A stretch of 35,966 bases of DNA from Mesotaenium endlicherianum (taxonomy: Eukaryota; Streptophyta; Zygnematophyceae; Zygnematales; Mesotaeniaceae), in the NCBI GenBank assembly GCA_009602735.1, contig WELA01006786.1:768154-804119 (forward strand). The letters run 5' to 3'. Position numbers and translations under genes: made by a program. The notes below the pieces were generated by a model that made no database searches, was not told where the DNA came from, and saw nothing but the letters and a program-made list of their open reading frames with translations. Below are positions 26,285 to 35,966 of the stretch, one piece after another. The number at the start of each line of letters is the position of its first letter. The first letter of the stretch is position 1.

Positions 26285-29200
26285 GGGCAATACTTGGTGG
26301 ACCTGAATGACCTTCCGGGCAGCAAAGATGCAAGCCTTCTGCTGCTTGGCTGTGGGGACATAAGCAATATCCTGCAGATCACTGCTGCCAACGTGCCTGC
26401 TCTCAGCCGAGGTACATTTCCCCTGCTCAATCATCACGAGTTCCTTGACCATTCAGCTCAGACGTACTTTGACAGGGTGCCATAGTCATGACTTCTGTAG
26501 ACATGCAGCATGATCCAAAGGCTTCTCCTGATTTTGAGAAGGAGCTACCCCATCACGTGTGTCCGTGCGCGCAAGAGAGGCAGACGCCGTTGCTTCTTGT
26601 GAAGTTCACACCCACCAGGCGATGCAATCAGCCTGTCTGACCTGTAAGAATTTCTGTTAAGATTATGGAGGCAGGTGAGCTCAAGATTACCCTTCTCGTC
26701 AGTCCCATGAAGGTTCCTCGCAAGCTTGGTCCTACTAGCCTCGTACTACAACTTGGGCCCCGTCTCTGCGCATAGCATGGGGCGCATAGTCAACTCTCAC
26801 CATGAGAATGTGACGGGCTTTCGCGCCAAGAGAAGACGACACGCGTGAATCTATCTGTCACGAACAAAGAGATGCACAGGTAACTGAGGTGGATATACGC
26901 ACTCAACCTGCGTCCAACTTGTTTGGCAGCATACTTCCTGCACTCATTTTGTCATGTTTCAGTAACTGACTTCATCGATGGAGGGGGTTATTGTAGCGGG
27001 AGCGGATGTGTTTGTACAAGTACAGGCCTGGACAATCGTGGGTTACCAGAAGAGGGACTCGTGTAAGCAGTGCGCTGCAGAGCACCACCCACAAGATGTT
27101 GCGCTGCTTCATCCTGCTATAGCACGAGGAGGATACTCACACTTTCTCCACTTCCCTCCTCGCTCTGTGCGCGTGTGTGCTAGGCTCTGCTCCTGCCGTG
27201 TAGGCCTCTCTGAGCACCCCCGCCATTGTGGAACTCCAAGCAAGCCCCACCCTTGTCTCCGACAGATCATCGTCGATCGCTCTCGCAACCCACAGGTCTT
27301 GGCTGTGGTGTTGTGCTGTGCGGTGTCACTCGGTGCATACTCGCAGGCGGGCAACAGAAGAGGCACCTGAGGTTCCACCTGAACAACGACAATGACGTGG
27401 CGCTGGCGCGCGTGGCTCTGCTGCTGGTGGTGGCCTCCACCTGCGACACGTCCTCGGGGCCCGACCTTGACTTCCTGTGGGCCGTCTGGTACCACATGGC
27501 GCTCACCCGGGAGCAGAGCGCCAGGCTGGCATCCCACCTCAGCAGGCTCCTGGGCTCCTTGGAGACTCCAGACCTCAACCTCACCAGCAGCGCAAACCTT
27601 TTCAGTGTGCCGGACAACGCCACCCAGGATCGGCTCGCCGCCATCGTGACAGAAAGGCAGGAGGCTATGACGGAGGTGTCGGGCGCAGACGCGGCATTGA
27701 CGCGCAAGGACGGCTTCGAGCTGGGGGTGGCTGCATGCATTGAGCGCAGGCCCGAGGGCAGGGCACACGAGGAGGAGCATGGTGAGCCCGCATCTCCGCA
27801 GGAGGTCGCTGAAGTCACCGAGAAAGCGAGCTGGGAAGTCGCCCTGCGAGCGTTTGCCAACGTGACGGGGAGCATGAGCGCCGCGCACCAGCAGGCGTAT
27901 CTGGACGAGGCCAGGAGATGGTTCCACATGGGCCTGTCCGGGCAGCCGGTGTCGCTGTCGTCTGCAATGCTTGCGAGGGCCGAGGCTATCTCAGCAAACG
28001 TCACGCTGCTGGATGCGCGGCGCGGCAAGAAGGAGCAGCGCTGGCGCGAGCACTGCACCAGCTGTCCCTTCTTCGCCTACTTTCCCCTCCCGGGCAAGTA
28101 CCACCCGGAGAAGGGCACCCACCGCTTCGCCAAGCAGGCCCGGGCTCAGGGCCCCGGCAGCTGCAATGAGACCAACTTCCTGCACAGGTGCTGCCGCGAC
28201 GTGCTCAAGGACTGGGTTGTGGGCTTTCAGAAGTGGACGCAAGCAGGGCGCGTGACGGTGACCCTGTGGGGCGGGGATGCGCTGCAGCTGTGCCTGTATA
28301 CAATGTGCCCCAAGTTCGTGGAAGTCTTCCCCAGCAGAGAGGGCCAGGAGCAGAAGGCCCCCTCATGTACACTTCCTAAAGGGGTGGCTGGCCCCTCTGC
28401 CAGAAGGACCAAAGGCGAGAGCGGAGGGACTCACGGCGGAACAGCTGGCGACGACGGCTGCAGGTTTGACGTGACTGACACGGCCGAGCTGGCAGACGTC
28501 GTGGGGCTGCTCAACCTGCTGCTGTGCTGCACGCCCCTGCTCAAGCAGTGCGTCACGTCCCCCCCCCCCTTCCTTTCCGCCCTCCTGCCCCCACCCGCTC
28601 GCGCCCTTCCTCCACTGAGCTCCCTATCCCGCGACCGCGATTTTTTTGCCAGCAGAGCCAGAGCAGCATGCTCCGCAGTCGCTGCATCGCAGCCCGCCTG
28701 GTCCTCCTGCCACCCGGTCCTGCAGGTTCTCTGGACCACCAGCACCCTTGTGCGTAGCTGCTTCCCTTGCGAGGTGCACGCAGCACGCTTACCGTGGCCT
28801 TTCCCGCGCTGGCCTGTCCGGTGGAGAGTGCAGCAGCCAAGCCCCAGACCCTGAACCCGATCCTGACAACGCAAACCCTACACCCTAAGCCCGACCCTAC
28901 ACTATACTCCCTACACCCTACACCTTACACTCTACACCCTACACCCGACACCCCGCTCTGCGAGCACTAAGCTCTAGTGTGCAGCTGCCACACACATCTT
29001 GGCATGTCCGCCGAAGCCTTGTGCTGAGCGTTGCGTTTCCAGCCCTCGCGTTTGGCGCATCTTCGGTGCTTGTCCCTTGCAATGAGCTTCGTTGGTGTGG
29101 GTGGGCTTCCCTAAGAGCCTTCTGGCCTTTGCTGGCAACATCAGTGACGTTTCTTCGGTCAAGGCGTGCTTGCAGGTCCCTGACAGCCCCCCTTCCAGTG

Positions 29201-32200
29201 GTCAGTCTTCTTCTCTCTGTTGCCCAGCTTCCCTTCTCTTCCAAGTTCTGGCTTCTGATGCTTGTGCTTGCTGAACTTGCAGGCATGCGAGCGCCCGCCT
29301 TCTGACAGGAGCCGCCAGGTGGTACACAATGGTGCCCACAGTGAGTGCCTACATGCGGGCGGGCCTGGGGTGTGACGTGCGGCTGCTGCCCTCGCTGCTG
29401 GGCCTGCGCCTCTGCACCGACCTCCTCTTTGGGGAGTCCCCTCCGCCGCCGGTGAACGAGCTGAGCATACATAAAGGGCTGCCCCGATACAGCTTGGAGA
29501 CAGTCCTCGAGTGGGCCCCCGCTTCCGTCAGGTGCGCTGCGACACCTGGCAGCAGTAGCAGCAGCAGTGGCAGTGGCAGCAGCAGCGGTGCAAGCGACAG
29601 GGGCTTCCTCGGCGACCCGCCGACAGAGCAGCTGACGCCGCTTACTCTCCTCCTCCCTGCCGCTGCCGCCACGGCCAGCGACGACAGGAGGCCCGCCTCG
29701 GCTGCTGGCGTAGCCGATGCATCCGACGGCGGCCCCTGCGGGATCACGGAGGCTCTGCGCTCTGTCTTTGGCATCTGCTCCAATCTGGTGCCAGGCCAGA
29801 CTCCAAGTGGCTGCAGGGTGGGCTCGATGACGACGCTCACGCTTGCCCTCCTGCTGCTCAGGGCGTGCCCCGTGCTCTCCCGCAGCCTGCTGTCCATAGC
29901 AGACTCCACTTCCTCCTGCGCCTCCGCCGTCTTCCCCCACCTCCTCTCCGCAATGAGCGAGGGGCTGCCTGCACGCAGAAGCTCTTCGACCATGGCTGGC
30001 GGGCTATGCTCGCCCTCTTAGTGCGTTCGGGGACCAGCCGACCACCGGCGTGGGACAGGTGGCTGCTTGCCTCGTCCTTGCAGAGCAAGGCCACGCCACC
30101 TGTCGTGCTGTACTACAAGAAGCTGGGGGGGGCGCTGAGATCGGCCACCACCTCTGAAGCCAATTTTGGCCTGCTTAGGCTCTACCTGGTAGTGAAGAAG
30201 GACGCTGAGTTCAAGCTGTCGGAGGAGCACCTTCCCTTTATGAATTTCCTGCCGAAGTTTTTAGAAGCTCGGCTCTTCTCGAGGGACCACAGCAGGCCTC
30301 GCAGCGGGCCTGCCAGCATGGCAGACCAGTTCCTGGACGCATTCAATGTGCATGTCATCGACAACTTCAGCATCGCGTGGGACGATAGGTGTCTCGCCTT
30401 CCCGCTGCCAGCCGGGCATGGCTTGTCGGAGGCGTGGACAGCTGTGATGATGACGAACGTAGAGTCAGGCGCACGAGTGTGGGACCCCATTGTGCTCACG
30501 GAGTTTGAGAAAATAAGCGTTTCTGGGGTCTCCACGGGAAGTCGAGTCGAAGAAAGGGATGCGGTTGGAGAACAATCTCAGGAGCTACGGGCTTCGAGTG
30601 AGGCAGCAGAGGGTCCAGGTGGCAGCTGCAGGCAGCCCAGTGGCAGGGCAAGCACGCCCAGCACGAGCACGCCCGCGCCAGCTGTCGCTGTTGCTGCCCT
30701 CAGCGAGCACGCGGATCGCTACACGGGCGTCGTCAGCTTCCCGCCGGGGGCCCAGGGCGAAGTGCAGGTTCGCGAGCTGCAGCTGGAGGGGGAGGACTGC
30801 TTCGAGGACGCCGCCTGGTCCGTGGAGATCGCCGTCGGCAGGTGCGCACGCTCTGGAGTGTCAGGACTCATGGAGGAGTGTGATGAAAGAGGGAGGCGAG
30901 CTCTGTACGGAGAGGGCGGGCACTTCAAAGCTTGGTCCTTCTCTCACTTGGAAGCTGCCCGCCAGCCGAGCTAGGCGCAGCTTGTGCACGTGTTAGCAAC
31001 ATATCGGGAGCGTCTCTTGTACTGCCGCACAGCCTTTCCCGAGCCTGGAAGTGCATTCATGTGTATCGCTTTTGCCGCCATTGCTGCCTGTGACAGCTGT
31101 GCTACCTCCGCGGCCAAGTGCAGCGTATTCTCCTTCTTGTCTTTCACATGATCATATTACGTACGAGTCGTGACAACGCTCTGTCTGAGCTTGTCACAGG
31201 GCTGGTGCATGCCAGCTGGACCTGCGTGCTTGCTTGGGCTGCAGCGCAGGCGGGGTTCGTGCAGAGAGGTATTTGGCTCTACCAAGCAAGCAGCAGCAGC
31301 AGCGGCGGCGGCGGCACGAGCAACACAGGATCCCCACTGTGCACGCCCCTTGTCCTGGCCACGCCAGACGCGGCTGCAACCGGTGCCTGCGCTCCTTGGC
31401 AAAGGTGGTGAGCTTGTGGCCTGCCGCTGTGTCTGATAATGCGAGCTGCTCTCATCCTGGGTGTTCTTTGTCTTCTCTGCTGGGTGACGGAACGTGCTTG
31501 CAGCGACGCGGCGGTGCTGCGGGTGGCGTGGCCCGTGGTGCGGAGCGCCACGCTTCGAGTGTCGCGCAAGAGAGGCACCGTCGCGTTCAGCCTCCCCAAG
31601 AGCGCCATGTGGCCCCCGCTGGGCTGTAAGAAGCTGAGCATGGAGGCCCGACAGCCGTGGCCCATAGGGAGCGCGGGTGACGAGAGGCTGGAGATGTGCG
31701 AGCAGGGCATCTACACTATGGTGGAGACCACGCTGATGATAGAGGAGACCCCCGCCCAGGATAGCGCGCACTTCCGCCTGCGCGACATCCACAGCATCTT
31801 CCAGCAGTTCACGCGGCAGAGGAGGGGCTTCTTCACGTTCGACGACGAGGAGCAGGTGCGGCAGGGGGGGCGGCAGCTTTCCCAAGCTGAGCATCCTGGT
31901 GCACTCGATCCGCGAGACGCCCGGGGGGGCCCCGACTCTGGAGGTGGTGTTCAACGCCCACTCGCGGGAGCTGCGGCTGCTGGGCCAGGGGAAGATCCAG
32001 AAGGACACCATCATGCGCCACTTTGAGAAGGTCTTTGCGTACGAGAGCCGGGGGCAGCTGGGCACCGACCAGCAGGGCATGCAGGAGGGGCAATTCAGGC
32101 TCTTTTGTATGCTCCTCAACAAGTGCTCGCACCTCCTCCTGGAGCCCTCCTGGTGGCAGCGGACGCACGCAGCGCAGACCGGTTGGGTGGCGTCCTTGCC

Positions 32201-32745
32201 CGTGGTGTTCCCGGTGGCCTCCATCGAGTCTGTACCGCCAGCTGGCGAGCGTCCGAGGTCGATGTCAAACGCCGGCCTCTCCCCTACTGGCATTGATCAG
32301 AGAGCCAGAGAGAGGCCCAGCGGGCGCGACAAGCTAGCGCAGAAGCCCCCCCCCCAAGAAGCCTGCGGGCGAGACAGTCAAGACCGTCAATAACACAGCT
32401 GGCGTGGCCACAGAGGCGGGGACTTCCAGTGCAGGTCGTGTTCCGAGAACGAAGTCTGAAGCGCATGGCAGTGTTGCCAGCGAGGCAAAGGGAAGTGCCC
32501 ACATCGCTCCTAGAGCTCTGGCGCCAGGTGCAGCGGAAGGGTCGAGCCAAGGAGCTTTGGGGCAGGGGAAGAATGAAATGGGTGCACTCAAAGCATGTAA
32601 CATGTGCGGTGTCGTTAACGAGAAGGTCCACAGGTGTACCGCATGCAAGGCTGCTGCCTACTGCAGCAAGGAGTGCCAGAAACGGGCCTGGCCTACCCAC
32701 AAAGAGCTCTGCAAGCAGGCCTCAAAGGCAAAAAGAAGTTCCTGA
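26285..32745 (+). CDS. DUF4470 protein with C-terminal MYND zinc finger (5' incomplete, two frame breaks)
   Basis: Exons fit as 26285-26411, 27347-28547, 29283-29817, 29979-30841 and 31504-32745, all phase-compatible, giving about 1320 residues plus a missing N-terminus. An in-frame stop at 26255 and no ATG show that an upstream exon exists. The first two exons give DUF4470 hallmarks: LVDLNDLPG, LLLLGCGDISNIL, then RHLRFHLNNDNDVALARVALLL and a W-rich helix. DUF4470 is shared with dynein assembly factor DNAAF3 and with many MYND proteins. The C-terminus is a textbook MYND finger: CNMC, CTAC, YCSKECQKRAWPTHKELC. MYND fingers bind proline-rich partners, so an adaptor role is possible, but function is unknown. 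The frame shifts by one base at a 7-G run (31864-31870) and again at a 10-C run (32346-32355). One base fewer in each run restores a continuous reading frame. These look like homopolymer sequence errors, though real lesions are possible. Confidence 0.75.
28865..28960. repeat. Degenerate telomere-like CCCTACA repeat in an intron
   Basis: Many copies of CCCTACA, CCCTAAG and CCTTACA-type heptamers are clustered. The reverse complement TGTAGGG is one base from the plant-type telomere unit TTTAGGG. The block lies inside the 28548-29282 intron of the DUF4470 gene. Confidence 0.7.
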
Positions 32746-33887
32746 GGTTTTATCAATTGTCCTACTTTTAGCCATTAGGGGCCACTTTCAAGAATTAGAG
32801 CTCATCGATTGCACATTCAAATCAAGTTCATCCTCTCATGCACCCTACATCATAGCTTTTAGCCTGTAGAAGACCTCTTTTTCTTAGACTTCAGTTGTAC
32901 AAGTACCTTCTTAAAGCTCAACCACAACATTTCAAGTACTAACTAATAGCCGACACCAACTAAAGACAGGAGCCAATTTGATGACTTGCTAGCTTCTTGC
33001 CCCTAAGTTTTTGCTTTCACTCAAGATGCGTGACAGCATGAGACGGCAGCCTCTGGCTGTGCGTGAAAATTCAAGTTGTGTAGGCCTGCTGGCTTCCACG
33101 GCCGTTAGGCAGGAAGTAGACAAAGGTGTGATGGCCGAAAGGATAGTACAGCTTGACCAACATATCTCAACATATTGTGTGACGTGTAGAGGACTTGTGG
33201 TGACACTGACTAGCCAACCATTATGTGTAGTATGTCACGTCTCTGCATGTTGTACAGAGGCTCGTTAACGGTTGTGAGTGGCAAAATGCAACCGGTACAA
33301 ACAGGGCAACTCAGAACAATCTGCTAGGCTGTTCACGCGCGAAATTGGATCAGAGTGCACACAGATTCACAAGTACGAATTGCGGGGATTCACCTCCCAA
33401 GCGAGGTCCAAGAGTCCCAGTGCACAATTCTGACGAGGGCTTTGAGGTGGCAGCAAATGCACATGATGCATGAAGGTGCTGGCAATGCCCATGCCTTGGC
33501 CGTTTGTGACTACAGCTAGCCAAGTAGTCGAGAAAGTAAAGACATGAAAAGAGTGCCTGATGACAAGACTGTTGCTTGAACTAGAATTATAAGTATGCAT
33601 GCTCCTAGCTGGCACAGGTGCTGGCCACTCGTAAGGCGTGAAGTCTGCACTTAGGCTACCTAGCAATCCAAGTTTCAACAACATGAAGAAAGTACCTTAA
33701 GTCTTGACATGGCGTGGACACCAAGGTGACAGAGAGGAGAGTTTGGCTCTTGACAAGACTCCAAGAATTTGGAAGAGCTTAAAAGAGGGAAGTGCTAGTC
33801 CTTTCTTGCACAACCTTGATCTTCTTAAGTTATGAAAGCATGCACAAGATGATGCATATGTGTATCTCCAAAGGCTTTAGTATGTCC

Positions 33888-34380
33888 AAGGGTGGAGGAG
33901 ATTGTTAAAGAAATTACCCAAGATCACCATAGATAGATTCTTGCACACAATTCGGTTTTGAGTAGAAGATATGTTCAAGATATGTTCACTTCAAGCAATT
34001 TGAAGCTAGATAAAAATATATTGAGCTGATTGATGAAGCAACTCATGCTTGGGGTACAAAATGGTGTTCTTTCATGCAAGGACCCATTTGGGAGGCCAAA
34101 CTCCCAAGTGACTTCTAGCCAAGGCTTATATTTTAAACAATTACATATGAAGCAGGGTTGTATGTATAAAGGTGTGGCCTTCAAGCCTTTGTTTATGAGT
34201 CTGAAGAAGAATAGATCTGCCACGATAGTCATTCTTCATGCCATATTGCCTTACTACCAAATTTCAAAATGACGTAAACCATAACTAATTTTGCTATGGG
34301 CACACACAAATTTCACAACGAGGGACTTGATTTCAATAGTGTTGCAATCGTCATGTGGACGAACCAAACAGAACCCTAGT
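33888..34380 (+). mobile_element. Possible Copia-type polypurine tract and 3' LTR start
   Basis: The sequence GGTGGAGGAGATTGTT at 33891-33906, preceded by TCCAAG, closely resembles the 3' junction of plant Ty1/Copia elements, where a purine tract is followed directly by an LTR starting TGTT. The putative LTR would begin at 33903 with TGTTAAAG. A TATAAA box at 34165-34170, about 260 nt in, fits a U3 promoter. I found no Copia reading frame upstream, and the LTR right end given here is a guess. It is likely a decayed fragment. Confidence 0.4.
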
Positions 34381-34640
34381 TTGTCATTGCACAGTAGCAA
34401 AATAGTGGGCAAAATTTTAAACCTACCCATCCTTTCACGTCGAGTGAAGCGTGAGTGCCAAGTTCTTCTCGTGTTGATTTGGTCCTTGGGAGAGGGAGGG
34501 GAAGGGGAAAGATGTGTGCCACAACTTGCTGCCATATTAGGACTAGTATTGTGCTTAATCGCATTGAAGGCACAGGCACGTGTGATAGTCACCCACACGT
34601 GTGCAGTTGACCTGGTTGATTGTTGGTGATTGTAATGAAT

Positions 34641-34732
34641 CAGTATACTGGTAGATATAATACTCATTTAAGTATAATACTTAATTCAGTATATTAGTAG
34701 ACATAACATTCATATAAATATAGTAGTTAATT
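34641..34732. repeat. Two imperfect 46-bp direct repeats, AT-rich
   Basis: Copies at 34641-34686 and 34687-34732 both begin CAGTATA and end TTAATT, with about nine differences. No coding content is present. Confidence 0.8.
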
Positions 34733-34738
34733 AAGTTA

Positions 34739-34821
34739 AGCCTGCTGAACTTTAGTTAATATTCAGTCTGCTCGACTTTATAATATTATTGGTTTAATGA
34801 CTAAGTCGGGAGCAGCAGGCT
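34739..34821. repeat. Inverted repeat, possible hairpin
   Basis: AGCCTGCTG at 34739-34747 is matched by its exact reverse complement at 34813-34821. Inside it, CTGCTCGACTT pairs imperfectly with AAGTCGGGAGCAG. It adjoins the 46-bp repeats and could be a terminal structure of a small non-autonomous element. Confidence 0.6.
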
Positions 34822-35427
34822 GAAGTCAACTTCAACTTAGGTCAGCTTGCTGGCACATTCTGTGACATCCAACTGACTTCTGTACTTGATAGCAGCGAAC
34901 TGCCTAGATATGCATCTAGGTGTGGTATGCTAAATGAATGGCCAGATGACATCCTTAGGATGGATGGCGATTCGGGATGATGGGAGATGGCGGTGGATTT
35001 GGTTAACCGAGGTCGTACCGACGTGGTTAACTCCCGGGTAGGCAATGCCATCGCACTTGCCGTTGAACAGTAAACTCATTCATGTACATATGCTAGGTAT
35101 TGCTCTCGAGTTCAACATTCGGAAACGAGGCCAACTCTCTTGTACAGCTTACTGAGAGCTATCCAAATCCAAGGCGAGAAGCCAACGTATGGATGCGTAA
35201 AGTCTATGCAAAGTCGGCCTGCCTAGGTTGATGGCTCACACATGTGGAGCTCGGTTTCGTGCGGCAACCTCGACTCAATAAATCATGACAGCTGTCGTGC
35301 GCTAAGAGATCGGGTGCGCCTTGTCGGCATAAGCAGCACACAATAGACAAGCAAGCTTTGTTACAATGAAGTCTATAATATGAATGGCTTTACAGCCAAA
35401 AAGGGAGTCAAGCGTCAAATGTTTTAA

Positions 35428-35438
35428 TTTCCCCCCCC
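35428..35438 (-). mobile_element. Candidate polypurine tract of the Ty3-like element
   Basis: Read on the minus strand, GGGGGGGGAAA starts six bases after the integrase-PHD stop codon. This is where a gypsy-type element primes plus-strand synthesis. The 3' LTR would lie to the left (below 35428), but its ends cannot be set without the second LTR, which is outside the window. Confidence 0.4.
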
Positions 35439-35443
35439 AGCTC

Positions 35444-35966
35444 TCAGCCTCTAGCTGATGGGCTGTGTACGCTGCCTAAGGCTAGCTCGGTGCAGTCTTC
35501 GCAGAACCAGTCGTCAGCGGGCACGCGGGCCAGCGGCGGGTCGAGGCAGCCGATGTGGAAGCCGAGGTTGCAGCTGTCGCAAAGCAGCATCTTGGCCTCC
35601 TGGCCGGTGCTGTGACAGATCTGGCACGCCCAATCCTTGGGCGGCCGCGCGTCGCGGGGACGGACCTGCAAGTCCAGGTTAGGAAGATGGCACGGCCCAC
35701 AGTTCTTTGTGTGGTCCTTGTGAAGACGGCCATCTGCGCCTTCCAGCTCCAAGACGCCTGACGCCAAGGCATGCTTGACGCGCAGGATGACCGGCGAGCT
35801 GCTGGTGTCGAGGGTGTTCTTCGTCTGGCGTCGCAGGTACACGAAGTCACCTGCGGAAAACTGCAACACACGCGGATGATAGGCTCCTCCACGAGTCATG
35901 GCGTACCTCAGTGTGTCGCGATGCTGTGCGATGCTGAGGTTATCCATGGCCATGGGCATCAGGCGC
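35444..35966 (-). CDS. Ty3/gypsy-like integrase C-terminal tail fused to a PHD finger (partial)
   Basis: The frame is open to the window edge, so this is the 3' end of a polyprotein. The first part (NLSIAQHRDTLRYAM, then FSAGDFVYLRR and a beta-rich stretch ending LELEGADGR) matches the C-terminal region of integrases from Ty3-like elements. The element then carries a PHD finger: CQIC, CDSC, GFHIGC and WFCEDC give the Cys4-His-Cys3 zinc ligands in order. It ends at a TGA (35444-35446). PHD fingers usually read histone H3 tails. By analogy with chromodomain-bearing gypsy elements (chromoviruses), it may steer integration to particular chromatin; that role is inferred. The sequence is GC-rich compared with the AT-rich DNA to its left. 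The catalytic integrase core, RT and 5' LTR lie off the window. Confidence 0.8.
   Translation of the reverse strand, partial: RLMPMAMDNLSIAQHRDTLRYAMTRGGAYHPRVLQFSAGDFVYLRRQTKNTLDTSSSPVILRVKHALASGVLELEGADGRLHKDHTKNCGPCHLPNLDLQVRPRDARPPKDWACQICHSTGQEAKMLLCDSCNLGFHIGCLDPPLARVPADDWFCEDCTELALGSVHSPSARG

Larger units (their letters stand above)
32746..35443. other. Gene-poor, repeat-bearing region
   Basis: No supported protein gene lies between the MYND stop and the retroelement tail. The region becomes AT-rich after 33800 and contains a Copia-like polypurine tract/LTR start near 33888-33903, imperfect 46-bp direct repeats at 34641-34732 and an inverted repeat at 34739-34821. It appears to be transposon debris. 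Confidence 0.5.

Noticed and set aside
27109..29940. Long minus-strand open frames (27109-27927, 27267-28058, 28939-29940)
   Set aside because: They overlap plus-strand DUF4470-MYND exons, have no domain, and arise from high GC content.
31157..32293. 378-codon minus-strand open frame
   Set aside because: It is a shadow of the MYND gene's last exon, which has conserved plus-strand coding.

Overview
The window is nuclear DNA of a eukaryote, most likely a green alga (possibly a prasinophyte-type chlorophyte; the species cannot be proven from sequence). The genes are split by many GT-AG introns. GRP94 reads like the plant SHEPHERD type, a rhodanese gene encodes a likely plastid transit peptide, and the right edge carries a Ty3-like retroelement tail of a kind I associate with green algae. 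I rebuilt exon structures by hand from splice sites, reading phase and family conservation.

Layout, left to right: (1) 486-4008, minus: a CASC3/Barentsz (MLN51) exon-junction-complex protein with an acidic N-terminus, a split eIF4A3-binding (SELOR) motif and an RGG-rich, low-complexity tail. (2) 4650-8931, plus: a 297-residue, seven-exon chloroplast rhodanese (STR14-like), divergent from CASC3 across 641 bp. (3) 10247-14553, minus: a complete ten-exon BiP (ER Hsp70, 659 aa, signal peptide, HDEL end). (4) 16161-24285, plus: a complete 18-exon GRP94 (ER Hsp90, 873 aa, signal peptide, KDEL end). (5) 26285-32745, plus: a large DUF4470 protein with a C-terminal MYND zinc finger, 5' end unresolved, with two one-base frame breaks in homopolymer runs. 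(6) 32746-35443: gene-poor DNA with AT-rich repeats and what looks like the polypurine tract/LTR junction of a Copia-type element. (7) 35444-35966, minus, running off the edge: the tail of a Ty3/gypsy integrase fused to a PHD finger.

The most coherent biology is the BiP/GRP94 pair. The two main ER lumenal chaperones are head to head with a shared 1.6 kb intergenic region. That region holds eight CCAAT pentamers on both strands, several in repeated extended contexts, plus ACGT-core (bZIP-like) sites. This would be a natural arrangement for co-induction during ER stress, although no strict mammalian ERSE (CCAAT-N9-CCACG) is present. The other genes are ordinary single-copy housekeeping or chromatin/RNA functions with no obvious link to this pair.

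No tRNA, rRNA, CRISPR array or bacterial-type operon was seen.
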